Shown here piece by piece: positions 46,678 through 54,934 of a stretch of DNA of 64,000 nt. Each line of letters begins with the position of its first letter. Within the stretch, counting starts at the first letter, position 1. The translations under genes and the position numbers were made by a program. Source of the DNA: Ferrimicrobium sp. (GTDB lineage Bacteria > Actinomycetota > Acidimicrobiia > Acidimicrobiales > Acidimicrobiaceae). Location: the NCBI RefSeq assembly GCF_027319265.1, contig NZ_DAHVNP010000063.1, positions 1 through 64,000 on the forward strand, given 5' to 3'. The notes beneath the pieces were generated by a model. It saw only the letters and a program-made list of their open reading frames with translations, was not told the origin of the DNA and did not search any database.

Positions 46678-47058
46678 GCATTGGCTGGCATCGTCCTTGC
46701 CCTCCTCGCTCAACCATAGTGCACCTGAGCAGTCAAGTGGCGAAACTGATGATGGGCCCAACTCCAGCACGGTAGCCGCGATCAAGCGACGCCAGAGAGA
46801 AGGGCAGACTCGATGACCGCGCTTGGCTCCAGACGGCCCGCAAAGGGCTCTTCATCACGACGTGAACTCCTCGCCCCACGCAGCACGGTGCGATTCGTCC
46901 CCATAGCCTCAGCTTGGGAACCCGCTGACACCTCTGCCTGCTGGCGCGCTCAGCGGTCTCACAAGGCGATGTACCATGCGTCAGGTCTGGCTGGAGCGTT
47001 GCAGTTGTATGCGACCGCAACCAAACCTGCGTGCAACCCCCTCGTGTTGCCTGATCGC
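46678..47058. other. Intergenic region between yceI and nfuA
   Basis: About 380 bp between convergent genes. Short frames on both strands have no family resemblance and overlap each other. I see no RNA gene, repeat or promoter. Confidence 0.4.
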
Positions 47059-47676
47059 TTATTTCTTGGCAGGTTGGTAGTAGGGATTGTTGCCAGCAGC
47101 ATGGTTGGTGACATCAACGACGTCGATGATCTCTGGAACTGCATCCTGAATCGCCGTGGCGATACCCTGCGACAGTGTCATGGCCGCCAAGCCACAACCT
47201 TGGCAACCTCCGCCCATCAACACATAGGCACGCTCTTCAACGACTCCCACGAGCTCGGCATACCCGCCGTGCGCAGCAATCGCTGGATTCACCTGCTCTT
47301 CGAGGATAGCGTTAACCCGCAGGGCGAGGTCATTGGCGAGTGCGTCCGGACCCAGATCGGGTAGGTCGGTAGCCTCAGGGGTTGGGGTGTTCGGGTTCGT
47401 GATGGCCAGCTCGCCGTCGCTGCCGACCTCCATGGTCGCTCCTGCAAGTCGTGAGATGGAGTCTTGAGGAATGACCACATTGAGCTCACCAAAACGGAGC
47501 TGTAGGTCCTGGGGATCCACCTGCGTTAACTCCTGGAAATAGACATCGTACATGAATGATGTTCCGTCGTTACCAGCGACCTCGACCCAAAGTGCGAGTG
47601 TCTCAGACGAGCCCTCGTCGGCCAACGCCTCCAACACCACTCCTACCGCCGCATCTGTTACCCGAAAATCGCTCAT
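47059..47676 (-). CDS. NfuA-like iron-sulfur cluster carrier
   Basis: About 205 aa. The N-terminal half resembles the A-type (HesB/IscA) carrier fold but lacks its cysteines, as in NfuA. The C-terminal NifU-like domain has the cluster-binding CxxC in MGGGCQGCGLAAMTLS near residue 167 and the helix VNPAIAAHGGYAELVG. NfuA-type proteins deliver [4Fe-4S] clusters to target enzymes. An Ala/Pro/Asp-rich linker joins the halves. I take the ATG at 47676, nine bases after GAGGA. It is divergent from the ATP-grasp gene, and its neighbourhood includes a radical SAM enzyme that needs such a cluster. Confidence 0.85.
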   Translation of the reverse strand: MSDFRVTDAAVGVVLEALADEGSSETLALWVEVAGNDGTSFMYDVYFQELTQVDPQDLQLRFGELNVVIPQDSISRLAGATMEVGSDGELAITNPNTPTPEATDLPDLGPDALANDLALRVNAILEEQVNPAIAAHGGYAELVGVVEERAYVLMGGGCQGCGLAAMTLSQGIATAIQDAVPEIIDVVDVTNHAAGNNPYYQPAKK

Positions 47677-47793
47677 CGCTCCCATTCCTCACTTCTTTGA
47701 AGTGGTCTCTCCACGACGAAACAGCCAAGCACATGAGCACCGACCCGTCGTGTTGAACGCAATCACTATCGTTCGTAGTACCATTCTAGACAC

Positions 47794-49011
47794 ATGCAAC
47801 ACATCGTCCTCGTCGTGCCAGCCGAGAGCTATCGAGCAGACGCCTTTTTACAGGCGGGGGCGCGCACCACACAACGGCTTACCTTGCTCACTGACGCAAG
47901 CCTTCCCCTAGGAGATGCAAGTCTTCATGTGAGCACGATGCCACCAGATGCTGAGGAGTTAGCACAACTCGTCGACCGACTCTTCGACCTCGCACCGACG
48001 CTCATCATTGGCATCGATGAACCCTCTACTCGCCTCGCTGCACTCCTCAGTGATCGACTCGGCCTCACCGTCGGCCGAGCCCAGGCCGTCGAGCGTGCCG
48101 TCGACAAGCTCTCCTTACGCAGAGCCCTCGACGAAGCGGAACTCAGCCAGCCAAAGCACCTCTTCACGACGCTGGAGGCACTTTCGCAGCTCGGCACCGC
48201 GGCAATCGATGACCTCGTCGCAGATCTCGGGGAACGCTTCATCGTAAAGCCCCCACGGGAAACAGCATCACGCGGGGTCATCCGGGTCAACAGCGCAACG
48301 CTTAGCCAGGATCTGGAGATCCTCAACGGAGTGATCGACCCGGGCACGCCGCTGCTCCTCGAGAGCTACGTCGAAGGGCCCGAGTTCGCCATCGAAGGTA
48401 TCCTCAACGGTGAGGATCTTGAGGTTCTCATGATCTTTGCAAAACCCGACATCGGTGAAGGCCCGTACTTCTGGGAGTCGACCTACGTCGGGCCAGCCAG
48501 GCTCACACCGGCCCAGCAGCACGAACTCACGAGCACAGTGGAGCGCGGCGCTCGTGCCCTTGGGTTGGCGGACACCCCTCTCCACGCTGAATTGCGTCTC
48601 GCCAAGGGGCATGCAACCATCCTCGAACTCGCCCCTCGATCGATCGGCGGCCGTTGCTCCGCAGCGATTCGCTTTGGAGACGGACAGCGCCTTGAGGACA
48701 TCATCTTACAACGAGCCCTTGGAGACACGAGCCCCATCAGGCGTCGGAACCGGTCGGTGGGCATCTACATGATAGCGACACCAGCGAGAGGTATTTTCCG
48801 CGAGGTCAGGGGTCTCGAGGCGGCGCTCGCAACCAGCGGTGTCACCGGTATCGAGATCACCGTCAACCCAGGGACCATGGTCTATCCACCGCCGTTGACC
48901 GATCGCTATCTCGGCTTTATTTTCGCAGAAGGGCTGAGCCATGCGAGCGTGCAACATACCCTCGCAGACGCGAGCGCCCAACTCAGAATCGTGATCGACT
49001 CAACCCAGTAA
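47794..49011 (+). CDS. ATP-grasp ligase paired with a radical SAM protein
   Basis: 405 aa. The ATP-grasp fold is clear: RFIVKPPRETASRGV binds ATP, LLLESYVEGPEFAIEG is the central strand pair, and ILELAPRSIGGRCS provides the Mg ligands. Enzymes of this fold join a carboxylate to an amine or thiol through an acyl phosphate. The N-terminal third (VVPAESYRADAFLQAG) is a Rossmann-like pre-ATP-grasp domain. The C-terminal 90 residues resemble the lid found in L-amino-acid ligase-type members. The radical SAM gene starts 36 bp later, suggesting a two-enzyme pathway. The substrate is unknown; it is not a recognised purine, biotin or D-Ala enzyme. Confidence 0.8.
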   Translation: MQHIVLVVPAESYRADAFLQAGARTTQRLTLLTDASLPLGDASLHVSTMPPDAEELAQLVDRLFDLAPTLIIGIDEPSTRLAALLSDRLGLTVGRAQAVERAVDKLSLRRALDEAELSQPKHLFTTLEALSQLGTAAIDDLVADLGERFIVKPPRETASRGVIRVNSATLSQDLEILNGVIDPGTPLLLESYVEGPEFAIEGILNGEDLEVLMIFAKPDIGEGPYFWESTYVGPARLTPAQQHELTSTVERGARALGLADTPLHAELRLAKGHATILELAPRSIGGRCSAAIRFGDGQRLEDIILQRALGDTSPIRRRNRSVGIYMIATPARGIFREVRGLEAALATSGVTGIEITVNPGTMVYPPPLTDRYLGFIFAEGLSHASVQHTLADASAQLRIVIDSTQ

Positions 49012-49035
49012 ACCAATCCAGTAAACGCGGCCCGG

Positions 49036-49050
49036 TAGACTGGTCTCATG
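49036..49050 (+). promoter_or_regulatory. Candidate leaderless promoter of the radical SAM gene
   Basis: TAGACT at 49036-49041, six bases, ATG at 49048. If active, the radical SAM gene can be transcribed apart from the ATP-grasp gene. A short direct repeat CCAGTAAAC lies just upstream on both sides of the ATP-grasp stop. Confidence 0.45.
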
Positions 49051-50403
49051 TCGGTACTCTTCATCTCCACGTACGAACTCGGCCACCAGCCACAGCTTGC
49101 CGCCGAGGTCGCAGCGGAGTTGCCTGAAGGACGTCTTGAAGTTCTCGACCTGTCAAAGGTTCCGTTGACGGTCGCCGCCGATGCGATGAGCCATGCCACA
49201 CGTGTCATCCTCACGGCACCGATGCTCACCGGCGCGCTCGTCGCCAGGGATCTCCTTGCCGCCCTCGAACCCGATCAACCAGAACGTCAGCTGATCGTCG
49301 TCGGGCTCTATGCCACGGCACTGCGGGAGTCGCTCCACCGTCCACCGGAGGCCCTCTGGCTGGACCGAGCGACCGCCTCCGAGCTTGCTGCGCTGGTGCA
49401 ATCCTCCTTCATCGATACCCAAGCCCACACGCAAACCGCCAAGGCGACCAATCGACGATCCTATCGTGTCAATCGAACACCGCTTATGCCACTCGATAGC
49501 TATCGCAGTGTCAGCATCGCTGGCCACGACCTTGTGACCGGCTATCTCGAGACCTCGGTAGGTTGCCGACACCGATGCCTTCACTGCCCGGTGGCTGCCA
49601 CCTGGAACGGAAGAATTGCCATCAACGATGCGGAGGCGGTCATCACGGATGGTCTCGCGCAGATCGAAGCGGGTGCCCAGCATCTCAGCTTTGGCGATCC
49701 GGACTTTCTCAACGCTCCCAAGCACTCATTGAAGGTGCTCACCACCTTGGCCGAGAAGGCGCCATGGGTCACCTTCGATATCACCACCAAAATCGCTGAG
49801 ATCCTTCGTCACCGCGACCTCATCCCCACGTTGGCGGCAAGTCACGTCAACTTCGTCATCTCCGCCGTGGAGAGCCTTAACGATGACGTGCTCGGTCACC
49901 TGGACAAGGGCCACACTGGCGCCGATGTGCCAATCGCAAGAGATCTCCTCTATGCCAATGGCATCGCTCTACATCCGACCTTCGTGCCATTTACCCCCTG
50001 GACGACAATGAGTGACCTCGTTGCTATCGTTGACTTCATCGTCGACTCCGACTTAGTTGACGTGGTTGAACCGATCCAGTACTCGATCGAACTGCTCACG
50101 CCGACCAACTCCTTGCTACCAGTCAATGACACGGATTTTGGCCCCTACGATGCCCGAGTGATGGGCTACACCGTTCGTTACCGCGATGAGCGCCTACCCT
50201 ATCTGCGCGATCGGCTATACCAGATTGCCGCCCAAGCCGGTGAGGATACCTTTGGCACAACGTTTCGGCGTATCTACGCCGCAACCTATGAGGCCAATGG
50301 ATTGTCTACACCGAGCGCTCCAACGGCACGGGTACGTGCACCGAGCACCGCCATCATGAGCGAACCTTGGTTCTGCTGTGCCGCCCCCGCGCAGCCACGG
50401 TAG
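49048..50403 (+). CDS. Radical SAM protein with CCAAP tail (CUAEP/CCAEP-tail type)
   Basis: 451 aa. Residues about 1-120 form a Rossmann-like domain similar to B12-binding domains. The SAM cluster motif CRHRCLHC (Cx3Cx2C) lies near residue 173 within LETSVGCRHRCLHCPVAAT. The protein ends SEPWFCCAAPAQPR. From memory this resembles a family named for a C-terminal CUAEP or CCAEP motif, in which U is selenocysteine; here both are Cys and the Glu is Ala. The tail cysteines may take part in catalysis or bind a second cluster (inference). The function of the family is not known to me. The ATP-grasp gene precedes it, and a helicase gene starts 3 bp after the stop. Confidence 0.8.
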   Translation: MSVLFISTYELGHQPQLAAEVAAELPEGRLEVLDLSKVPLTVAADAMSHATRVILTAPMLTGALVARDLLAALEPDQPERQLIVVGLYATALRESLHRPPEALWLDRATASELAALVQSSFIDTQAHTQTAKATNRRSYRVNRTPLMPLDSYRSVSIAGHDLVTGYLETSVGCRHRCLHCPVAATWNGRIAINDAEAVITDGLAQIEAGAQHLSFGDPDFLNAPKHSLKVLTTLAEKAPWVTFDITTKIAEILRHRDLIPTLAASHVNFVISAVESLNDDVLGHLDKGHTGADVPIARDLLYANGIALHPTFVPFTPWTTMSDLVAIVDFIVDSDLVDVVEPIQYSIELLTPTNSLLPVNDTDFGPYDARVMGYTVRYRDERLPYLRDRLYQIAAQAGEDTFGTTFRRIYAATYEANGLSTPSAPTARVRAPSTAIMSEPWFCCAAPAQPR

Positions 50404-50406
50404 CCG

Positions 50407-52257
50407 ATGCCAAATCCAGCACAACTCCTTGAGGGTCTGAGCTCCGAACAACGCGAAGCGGTCATGGCGGCCGCGCCGGTGCTCATCGTTGCTGGGGCTG
50501 GCTCAGGCAAGACTCGCGTGATCACTCACAGAATTGCCTACCAGATCGCCACGCAAGCGAACCGCAGTACCCAAACGGTCGCGATCAGTTTCACGCGGGC
50601 CGCCGCATGGGAGGTCTCACGGCGGCTCTATCGACTCCTCGACGGACCACCACCGGCCTGTGGCACCTTTCACTCCCATGCCCTTGGGTTGGTTCGTGAG
50701 GGTTCAGCGATGCTGGGTAGGCCGCTCCCGCATCTCATCGGTGACACGACGACACTCCTAGCCGACCTCGGGTTGCGCCTCCCCGAGGCTCGTCGTCGTG
50801 GCGTCATGGCTGAGATCGAGCGCCTTCGTGCGCTCGGCCATGACGCTGAGGGTCTCCAGCGCAACCCAACCATCATCGCAGTGCCAAACCCTGATGAGCT
50901 CATCGCCATCTTCGTGGCTCTTGAGCGCGCCAAGGCGCGCCAACGCCTCATGGACCTGACCGATGTTCTACGGATCGCCACCGAACTCGTCACACGCGAT
51001 GACGGCGTCGGCGAAGCCCTCCGCCTCCAGGCTCGCTGGGTCTACATCGATGAGTTTCAAGACGTCAACCCCCTCCAGCTTCGCTTCATTGAGAGATGGA
51101 TGGGCAATAACCTCTCAGGACTTACCGTCGTCGGAGATCCGAACCAAGCGATCTATGGCTGGAACGGATCGGATCCGGCGCTGATGACGCAGCTTTCGAG
51201 CCACATCCCAACACTGACCCACCTCACCCTCTCCACCAACTATCGCAGCACCGCCGCGCTCGTTGCAGCGGCCAGCCCTGTCGCCAGTGATGATCGGCGA
51301 ATCAGCATGCGGGCGCAGCGCCAGGGAGGTCAGCTCCCCAGTCTCTTCGGGACGGACTCGGTAGCCGCGGAGGGATTGCGTGCCGCCAGGGCAGTGGTGG
51401 AGCTGGCTCATCGCGACATTCCCTACTCCTCAATGGCGATCCTCGCGCGAACCATTCGCCAACTATCCCCGATCGAGGAGGCCTTTCGCCGTTTCGATAT
51501 CCCCCACAGTGTCCTCGGGCTGACCCCACTCGCCTCAGCCCCAGAGGTGATTGCACTCATGCGAAGCGCGCGCACAGAACGCCTCCAGATCACAGAGATC
51601 TGCGACACCGTCGAGGAGGCGCTCCTCTCCTCAACACCGACTCGCACCCCCAACCTACGGATACTGCTTGAAGTGGCGAACGAACTCCGACGGCAGGACC
51701 CCAGGTCAGATTATCTTGCCCTCGAAGAGCTGCTACGTGGACTCCAGATCAAGGGAGTCGATGCGGTGAGCATCACCACTTTCCATCGCGCAAAGGGCCT
51801 CCAATGGTACCATGTGCACCTTGTCGGTATTGGCGAGAAGAGTTACCCCTCTCGCCACGGGCTCTCCTCGAGTGCACTCGCTGAAGAACGACGACTTCTC
51901 TATGTGGCGATGACGAGAGCGACTGACTCGCTCACCATCAGTTGGTCAAAACCCAGTCGCGGACCGTCGACCCTACTCGCCCATCTCGACTCCGCAGAGG
52001 TGAAGCCCCACACACGAATCCCCCACTCGCAGGCCCACCCCTCCATCGCAACCCGATTGGACCGTTGGCGTGTAACCGTCGCCAAGGAGCGTCAGTTGGC
52101 CTCCTATCTCGTCCTCTCAGACGCCGACGTTCGCAGACTCGCGCGCCTTCGTCCCTCCGATAGGGAATCGGTCGCCGCCCTCGTGAGTACCCCGCTCGTC
52201 AGGGAGTCGCCTGAGCTCATCGACCGTCTCTGGGGAGAGTTCCTTCGGGTTCCCTAG
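50407..52257 (+). CDS. uvrD2: UvrD2-like superfamily 1A helicase with C-terminal HRDC domain
   Basis: 616 aa. Helicase motifs in order: Walker A AGAGSGKT at 29-36, motif Ia AISFTRAAAWE, motif II IDEFQDVNP near 216, motif III VGDPNQAIYGWNG, motif IV TNYRST, motif V HRAKGLQWYHV, motif VI VAMTRATD. The last 60 residues look like an HRDC nucleic-acid-binding domain (ASYLVLSDADVRRLARL). This layout matches mycobacterial UvrD2, although without its tetracysteine region. It is somewhat shorter than typical UvrD proteins. It begins 3 bp after the radical SAM stop and its end overlaps the convergent exonuclease gene by four bases. Confidence 0.85.
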   Translation: MPNPAQLLEGLSSEQREAVMAAAPVLIVAGAGSGKTRVITHRIAYQIATQANRSTQTVAISFTRAAAWEVSRRLYRLLDGPPPACGTFHSHALGLVREGSAMLGRPLPHLIGDTTTLLADLGLRLPEARRRGVMAEIERLRALGHDAEGLQRNPTIIAVPNPDELIAIFVALERAKARQRLMDLTDVLRIATELVTRDDGVGEALRLQARWVYIDEFQDVNPLQLRFIERWMGNNLSGLTVVGDPNQAIYGWNGSDPALMTQLSSHIPTLTHLTLSTNYRSTAALVAAASPVASDDRRISMRAQRQGGQLPSLFGTDSVAAEGLRAARAVVELAHRDIPYSSMAILARTIRQLSPIEEAFRRFDIPHSVLGLTPLASAPEVIALMRSARTERLQITEICDTVEEALLSSTPTRTPNLRILLEVANELRRQDPRSDYLALEELLRGLQIKGVDAVSITTFHRAKGLQWYHVHLVGIGEKSYPSRHGLSSSALAEERRLLYVAMTRATDSLTISWSKPSRGPSTLLAHLDSAEVKPHTRIPHSQAHPSIATRLDRWRVTVAKERQLASYLVLSDADVRRLARLRPSDRESVAALVSTPLVRESPELIDRLWGEFLRVP

Positions 52258-53021
52258 TCGTGATCCTCGAACTCCACCACCAGCGGTGCGTGATCCGATG
52301 GCTTGGTCGCAGCGCGCGCTGCTCGATCGACCGCCACGGAACGCACTCTCTGCTGCAGTGACTCCGACGCCAGAACCAGATCAATCCGCATACCCATGCC
52401 ACGCCGAAAGGCTCCCTGACGATAGTCCCACCACGTGAAGCTGGGTTCATCGGAGGGCTGCCTCGCCCCACAATCGACCAACCCGAGATCGAGCAGCCGC
52501 TGCAGGGCCATCCGTTCGGGTTCACTCACGTGAGTGGCGCCCTCGAGAGCGGCTGGGTCATAGACATCTGCATCGGTAGGGGCGATATTGAAATCCCCAG
52601 CGATGATCACTGGACCCCGCTGTAGCTCCTCCGCGACGCGTTGGCGAAGTAACTCGAGCCACTCCAACTTGTAGACATAGTGGGGGTCATCGAGAGAGCG
52701 ACCATTAGGAACATAGACCGAGAATACTCTGATACCCCCAACGATTCCGGTGATGCAGCGCGCCTCTTCTGCATCGTCAACGATCCCGAGGCCAAGCTGC
52801 TCGACTGGTTCACGGGTGACCAAAGCAACCCCATTCCAAGCCGAAACGCCCCAGTGGGCAACGTGATAGTTGACCTCTGCGAAGAGATCTTCCGGGAACT
52901 CCGCATCCTTCACCTTGGTCTCTTGCAGGCAAAGGATATCGGGTTGCTGCTCACGGAGCCACTGAGCAACCAACTCACGTCGAGCTCGGAGTGAATTCAC
53001 GTTCCAGGTTGCGAACCGCAT
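52254..53021 (-). CDS. xthA: Exonuclease III (AP endonuclease)
   Basis: About 255 aa. It cuts DNA at abasic sites and degrades 3' ends in base excision repair. Motifs of the endonuclease/exonuclease/phosphatase fold are complete: MRFATWNVNSLRAR at the start, LCLQETKVKD, YVPNGRSLDD, IAGDFNIAPTDADV, RIDLVLAS and the final SDHAPLVVEF. The ATG at 53021 lies one base from the fabZ-like stop; longer frames run into that gene. Convergent with the helicase gene. Confidence 0.95.
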   Translation of the reverse strand: MRFATWNVNSLRARRELVAQWLREQQPDILCLQETKVKDAEFPEDLFAEVNYHVAHWGVSAWNGVALVTREPVEQLGLGIVDDAEEARCITGIVGGIRVFSVYVPNGRSLDDPHYVYKLEWLELLRQRVAEELQRGPVIIAGDFNIAPTDADVYDPAALEGATHVSEPERMALQRLLDLGLVDCGARQPSDEPSFTWWDYRQGAFRRGMGMRIDLVLASESLQQRVRSVAVDRAARAATKPSDHAPLVVEFEDHD

Positions 53022-53022
53022 C

Positions 53023-53454
53023 TTAGGATCCAGCAGGAGCGATGATAAAGAACAGGCCCACCTCGGCACATAGCTCACCCTCTACCGTGGCGCGGCCCTG
53101 GCCCTTGCCGGCGCGTGCCGAGAGGCTCGTCATCTCAATCGTCAGCTCCAGCAGATCGCCAGGCCGTACCACTCTCCGAAATCGGGCGCGATCAATACCC
53201 CCAAAGAGAGGCAGCGACCCCGCATAGCGCTCATCACTGAGCACCACGGCAGCACCAAGCTGAGCAATCGCCTCCACCTGGTACACGCCAGGCAAGACGG
53301 GGTTACCTGGGAAATGGCCAGCGAGCACCGCGAGATCAGTGGGGATACGGTAGATCCCACGACCCGAGGAACCAGGATCGAGATCGGTGATCTGGTCAAC
53401 AAGCAAGAACGGCGGACGATGCGGGATGAACTCCCGAGGATCATAGGACGTCAT
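53023..53454 (-). CDS. fabZ: FabZ-like 3-hydroxyacyl-ACP dehydratase
   Basis: About 143 aa. It dehydrates 3-hydroxyacyl-ACP in fatty acid synthesis. Hot-dog-fold markers are IPHRPPFLLVDQITDLDPG, the catalytic His in GHFPGNPVLPG and the acidic residue in YQVEAIAQLGA. It is probably a FabZ or a close relative; specificity cannot be read. Most actinobacteria use other dehydratases, so a FabZ is worth noting. A start at 53454 gives a normal N-terminus; an ATG at 53496 adds 14 residues. It is tightly followed by xthA. About 235 bp upstream hold nothing recognised. Confidence 0.85.
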   Translation of the reverse strand: MTSYDPREFIPHRPPFLLVDQITDLDPGSSGRGIYRIPTDLAVLAGHFPGNPVLPGVYQVEAIAQLGAAVVLSDERYAGSLPLFGGIDRARFRRVVRPGDLLELTIEMTSLSARAGKGQGRATVEGELCAEVGLFFIIAPAGS

Positions 53455-53731
53455 AACCGATCTCTCCCTCTCCCACCAGCCATCACCATCGGTCATCGCA
53501 CCTGATCGAGAGGGTTCTGCCTCTACTCAATCGAACGTCCTCACCATGGCCACCGAACCTATCGCCAAGATACCCTAGTGGCAACGACTATGCTCCCACC
53601 CGTCAGCGAGCACGGCGTCGCATGAAGTGAGCCTCTACGCAGGGCATGTGTCAGGGCGAACGCATAGCGTGATCACCCGCCAGTCACCGAAGCAGGCAGA
53701 CCAGTTCTGGGCTGGATGTGCGCGCGAAGTC

Positions 53732-53908
53732 TTAGCTCACCAGCTGGATATGCTCGCGTACGACTGCCACGAGTTCATCATCGATGGTGGTAATGCCGTG
53801 GGCCTCGGCCACATGATCGGCGATCAGGGACATCAACTCTCCTTCATCAGCCACCTGCATCGTCCAGTTACAACCCGCTACCACATCTCCACATGCGAAC
53901 CGTTTCAT
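53732..53908 (-). CDS. DUF1059-family small protein
   Basis: About 58 aa from the ATG at 53908, preceded by GGAGGA. The sequence MKRFACGDVVAGCNWTMQ with two cysteines, then an alpha helix with ADHVAEAHGI, matches the DUF1059 family of small soluble proteins of unknown function. The two Cys and the His could bind a metal. It stands alone, convergent with nothing close by; 495 bp separate it from aroK. Confidence 0.8.
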   Translation of the reverse strand: MKRFACGDVVAGCNWTMQVADEGELMSLIADHVAEAHGITTIDDELVAVVREHIQLVS

Positions 53909-54403
53909 CGCGTCGACATCCTCCATCTTGGGAACCCACAGACCTCGGTCGAGGTCTACCAAAGCTTCGGTACACTTGCTGATTCCCTTAATCGTTTTTC
54001 GACCCAAACACCCCGCGGTGCTCACCCGCCAACCGACCCATGGACTGCCGCCTATAGAACGCCTGGTGATCTATTGACGAGCGCGAGCGAAGCGCAAAAA
54101 AGGAGCGCAGCCAACCTTGGCGCATGCGGGCTTCACGAGGCCCTACCACACCGAGCGAGGTAGCAATGGTCGCCAACATGAACCCTCGCAAGAGCCAATC
54201 GTTTGCATGCAAGTAGCGTCGTCATCCATAGGACACACCATCAACACCACGGGGCAACACCACGAAGATCGTCCCGACAACGAGCCAGCTGCAAATGATC
54301 ATCGTTTGCGTACTTGGCGTTAGGCTCCTACACGATGATTCACTGACAGCGGAGAACGATAACGATTACAAACAACAAGGAATCACCAGATTGGCCCCAG
54401 ATC
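53909..54403. other. Divergent intergenic region between DUF1059 gene and aroK
   Basis: About 495 bp. It must hold promoters for both flanking genes. Frames crossing it have no family resemblance. A short CGATAACGATTAC-type duplication lies at 54356-54369, just before aroK; the in-frame ATT at 54365-54367 there is a possible alternative start for aroK. Confidence 0.4.
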
Positions 54404-54907
54404 GTGCTCATTGGTTTCATGGGTGCTGGCAAGAGCACACTGGGTCGCCTCCTCGCAGACCATCTGGGGACGGCCTTCTACGACAGCGACACCCTGATCG
54501 AGGAGGCGACTAGCCAAAGCATCGCCGCCCTCTTTACCACAATGGGGGAACCCAACTTTCGCGAACTCGAACACCACGTCATCGCGACCGTAGCCGCCCA
54601 GCGTTCCACCGTCCTCGCACTGGGAGGAGGCGCGATCATGCATGAGGACACCCAGGAGCTCCTCAGGTCTACCTACATCATCTACCTCGAGATCGGTGCA
54701 ACGACCGCCATCAGGCGTATCGGAGCCACCGCCGATCGCCCTCTCGCTCGCAGCGGAGATCTCCAAACCCTACTCGAGACGCGGATCGCCATCTATCGAT
54801 CGGTGGCCTCGCTGACGCTGCGTGAACAAGAGGGTGAGACACCGCAGAGTACCCTGACTCGACTCATCGCCCTCCTCCCCAAGCTCTACCAAGCCGAACG
54901 AACATGA
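54404..54907 (+). CDS. aroK: Shikimate kinase
   Basis: About 167 aa from the GTG at 54404. It phosphorylates shikimate. P-loop GFMGAGKST, DSDTLIEEATSQSIAALF, FRELE, LALGGGAIM and the lid ADRPLAR are present. With this GTG the first strand is cut to two residues and no ribosome binding site lies nearby; an in-frame ATT at 54365, ten bases after GGAG, would give TNNKESPDWPQIVLIGFMG, a more usual N-terminus. No ATG or TTG is available. The gene is 14 kb from aroC-aroB-aroQ, with which it commonly clusters. Confidence 0.93.
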   Translation: MLIGFMGAGKSTLGRLLADHLGTAFYDSDTLIEEATSQSIAALFTTMGEPNFRELEHHVIATVAAQRSTVLALGGGAIMHEDTQELLRSTYIIYLEIGATTAIRRIGATADRPLARSGDLQTLLETRIAIYRSVASLTLREQEGETPQSTLTRLIALLPKLYQAERT

Positions 54908-54934
54908 CGTACGCTGAGGCCTGAGCGGCACAGA

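Noticed and set aside
50362-50403. Selenocysteine in the radical SAM tail
   Set aside because: The tail is encoded by two ordinary Cys codons (CCAAP) and ends with TAG, so no UGA readthrough is needed.
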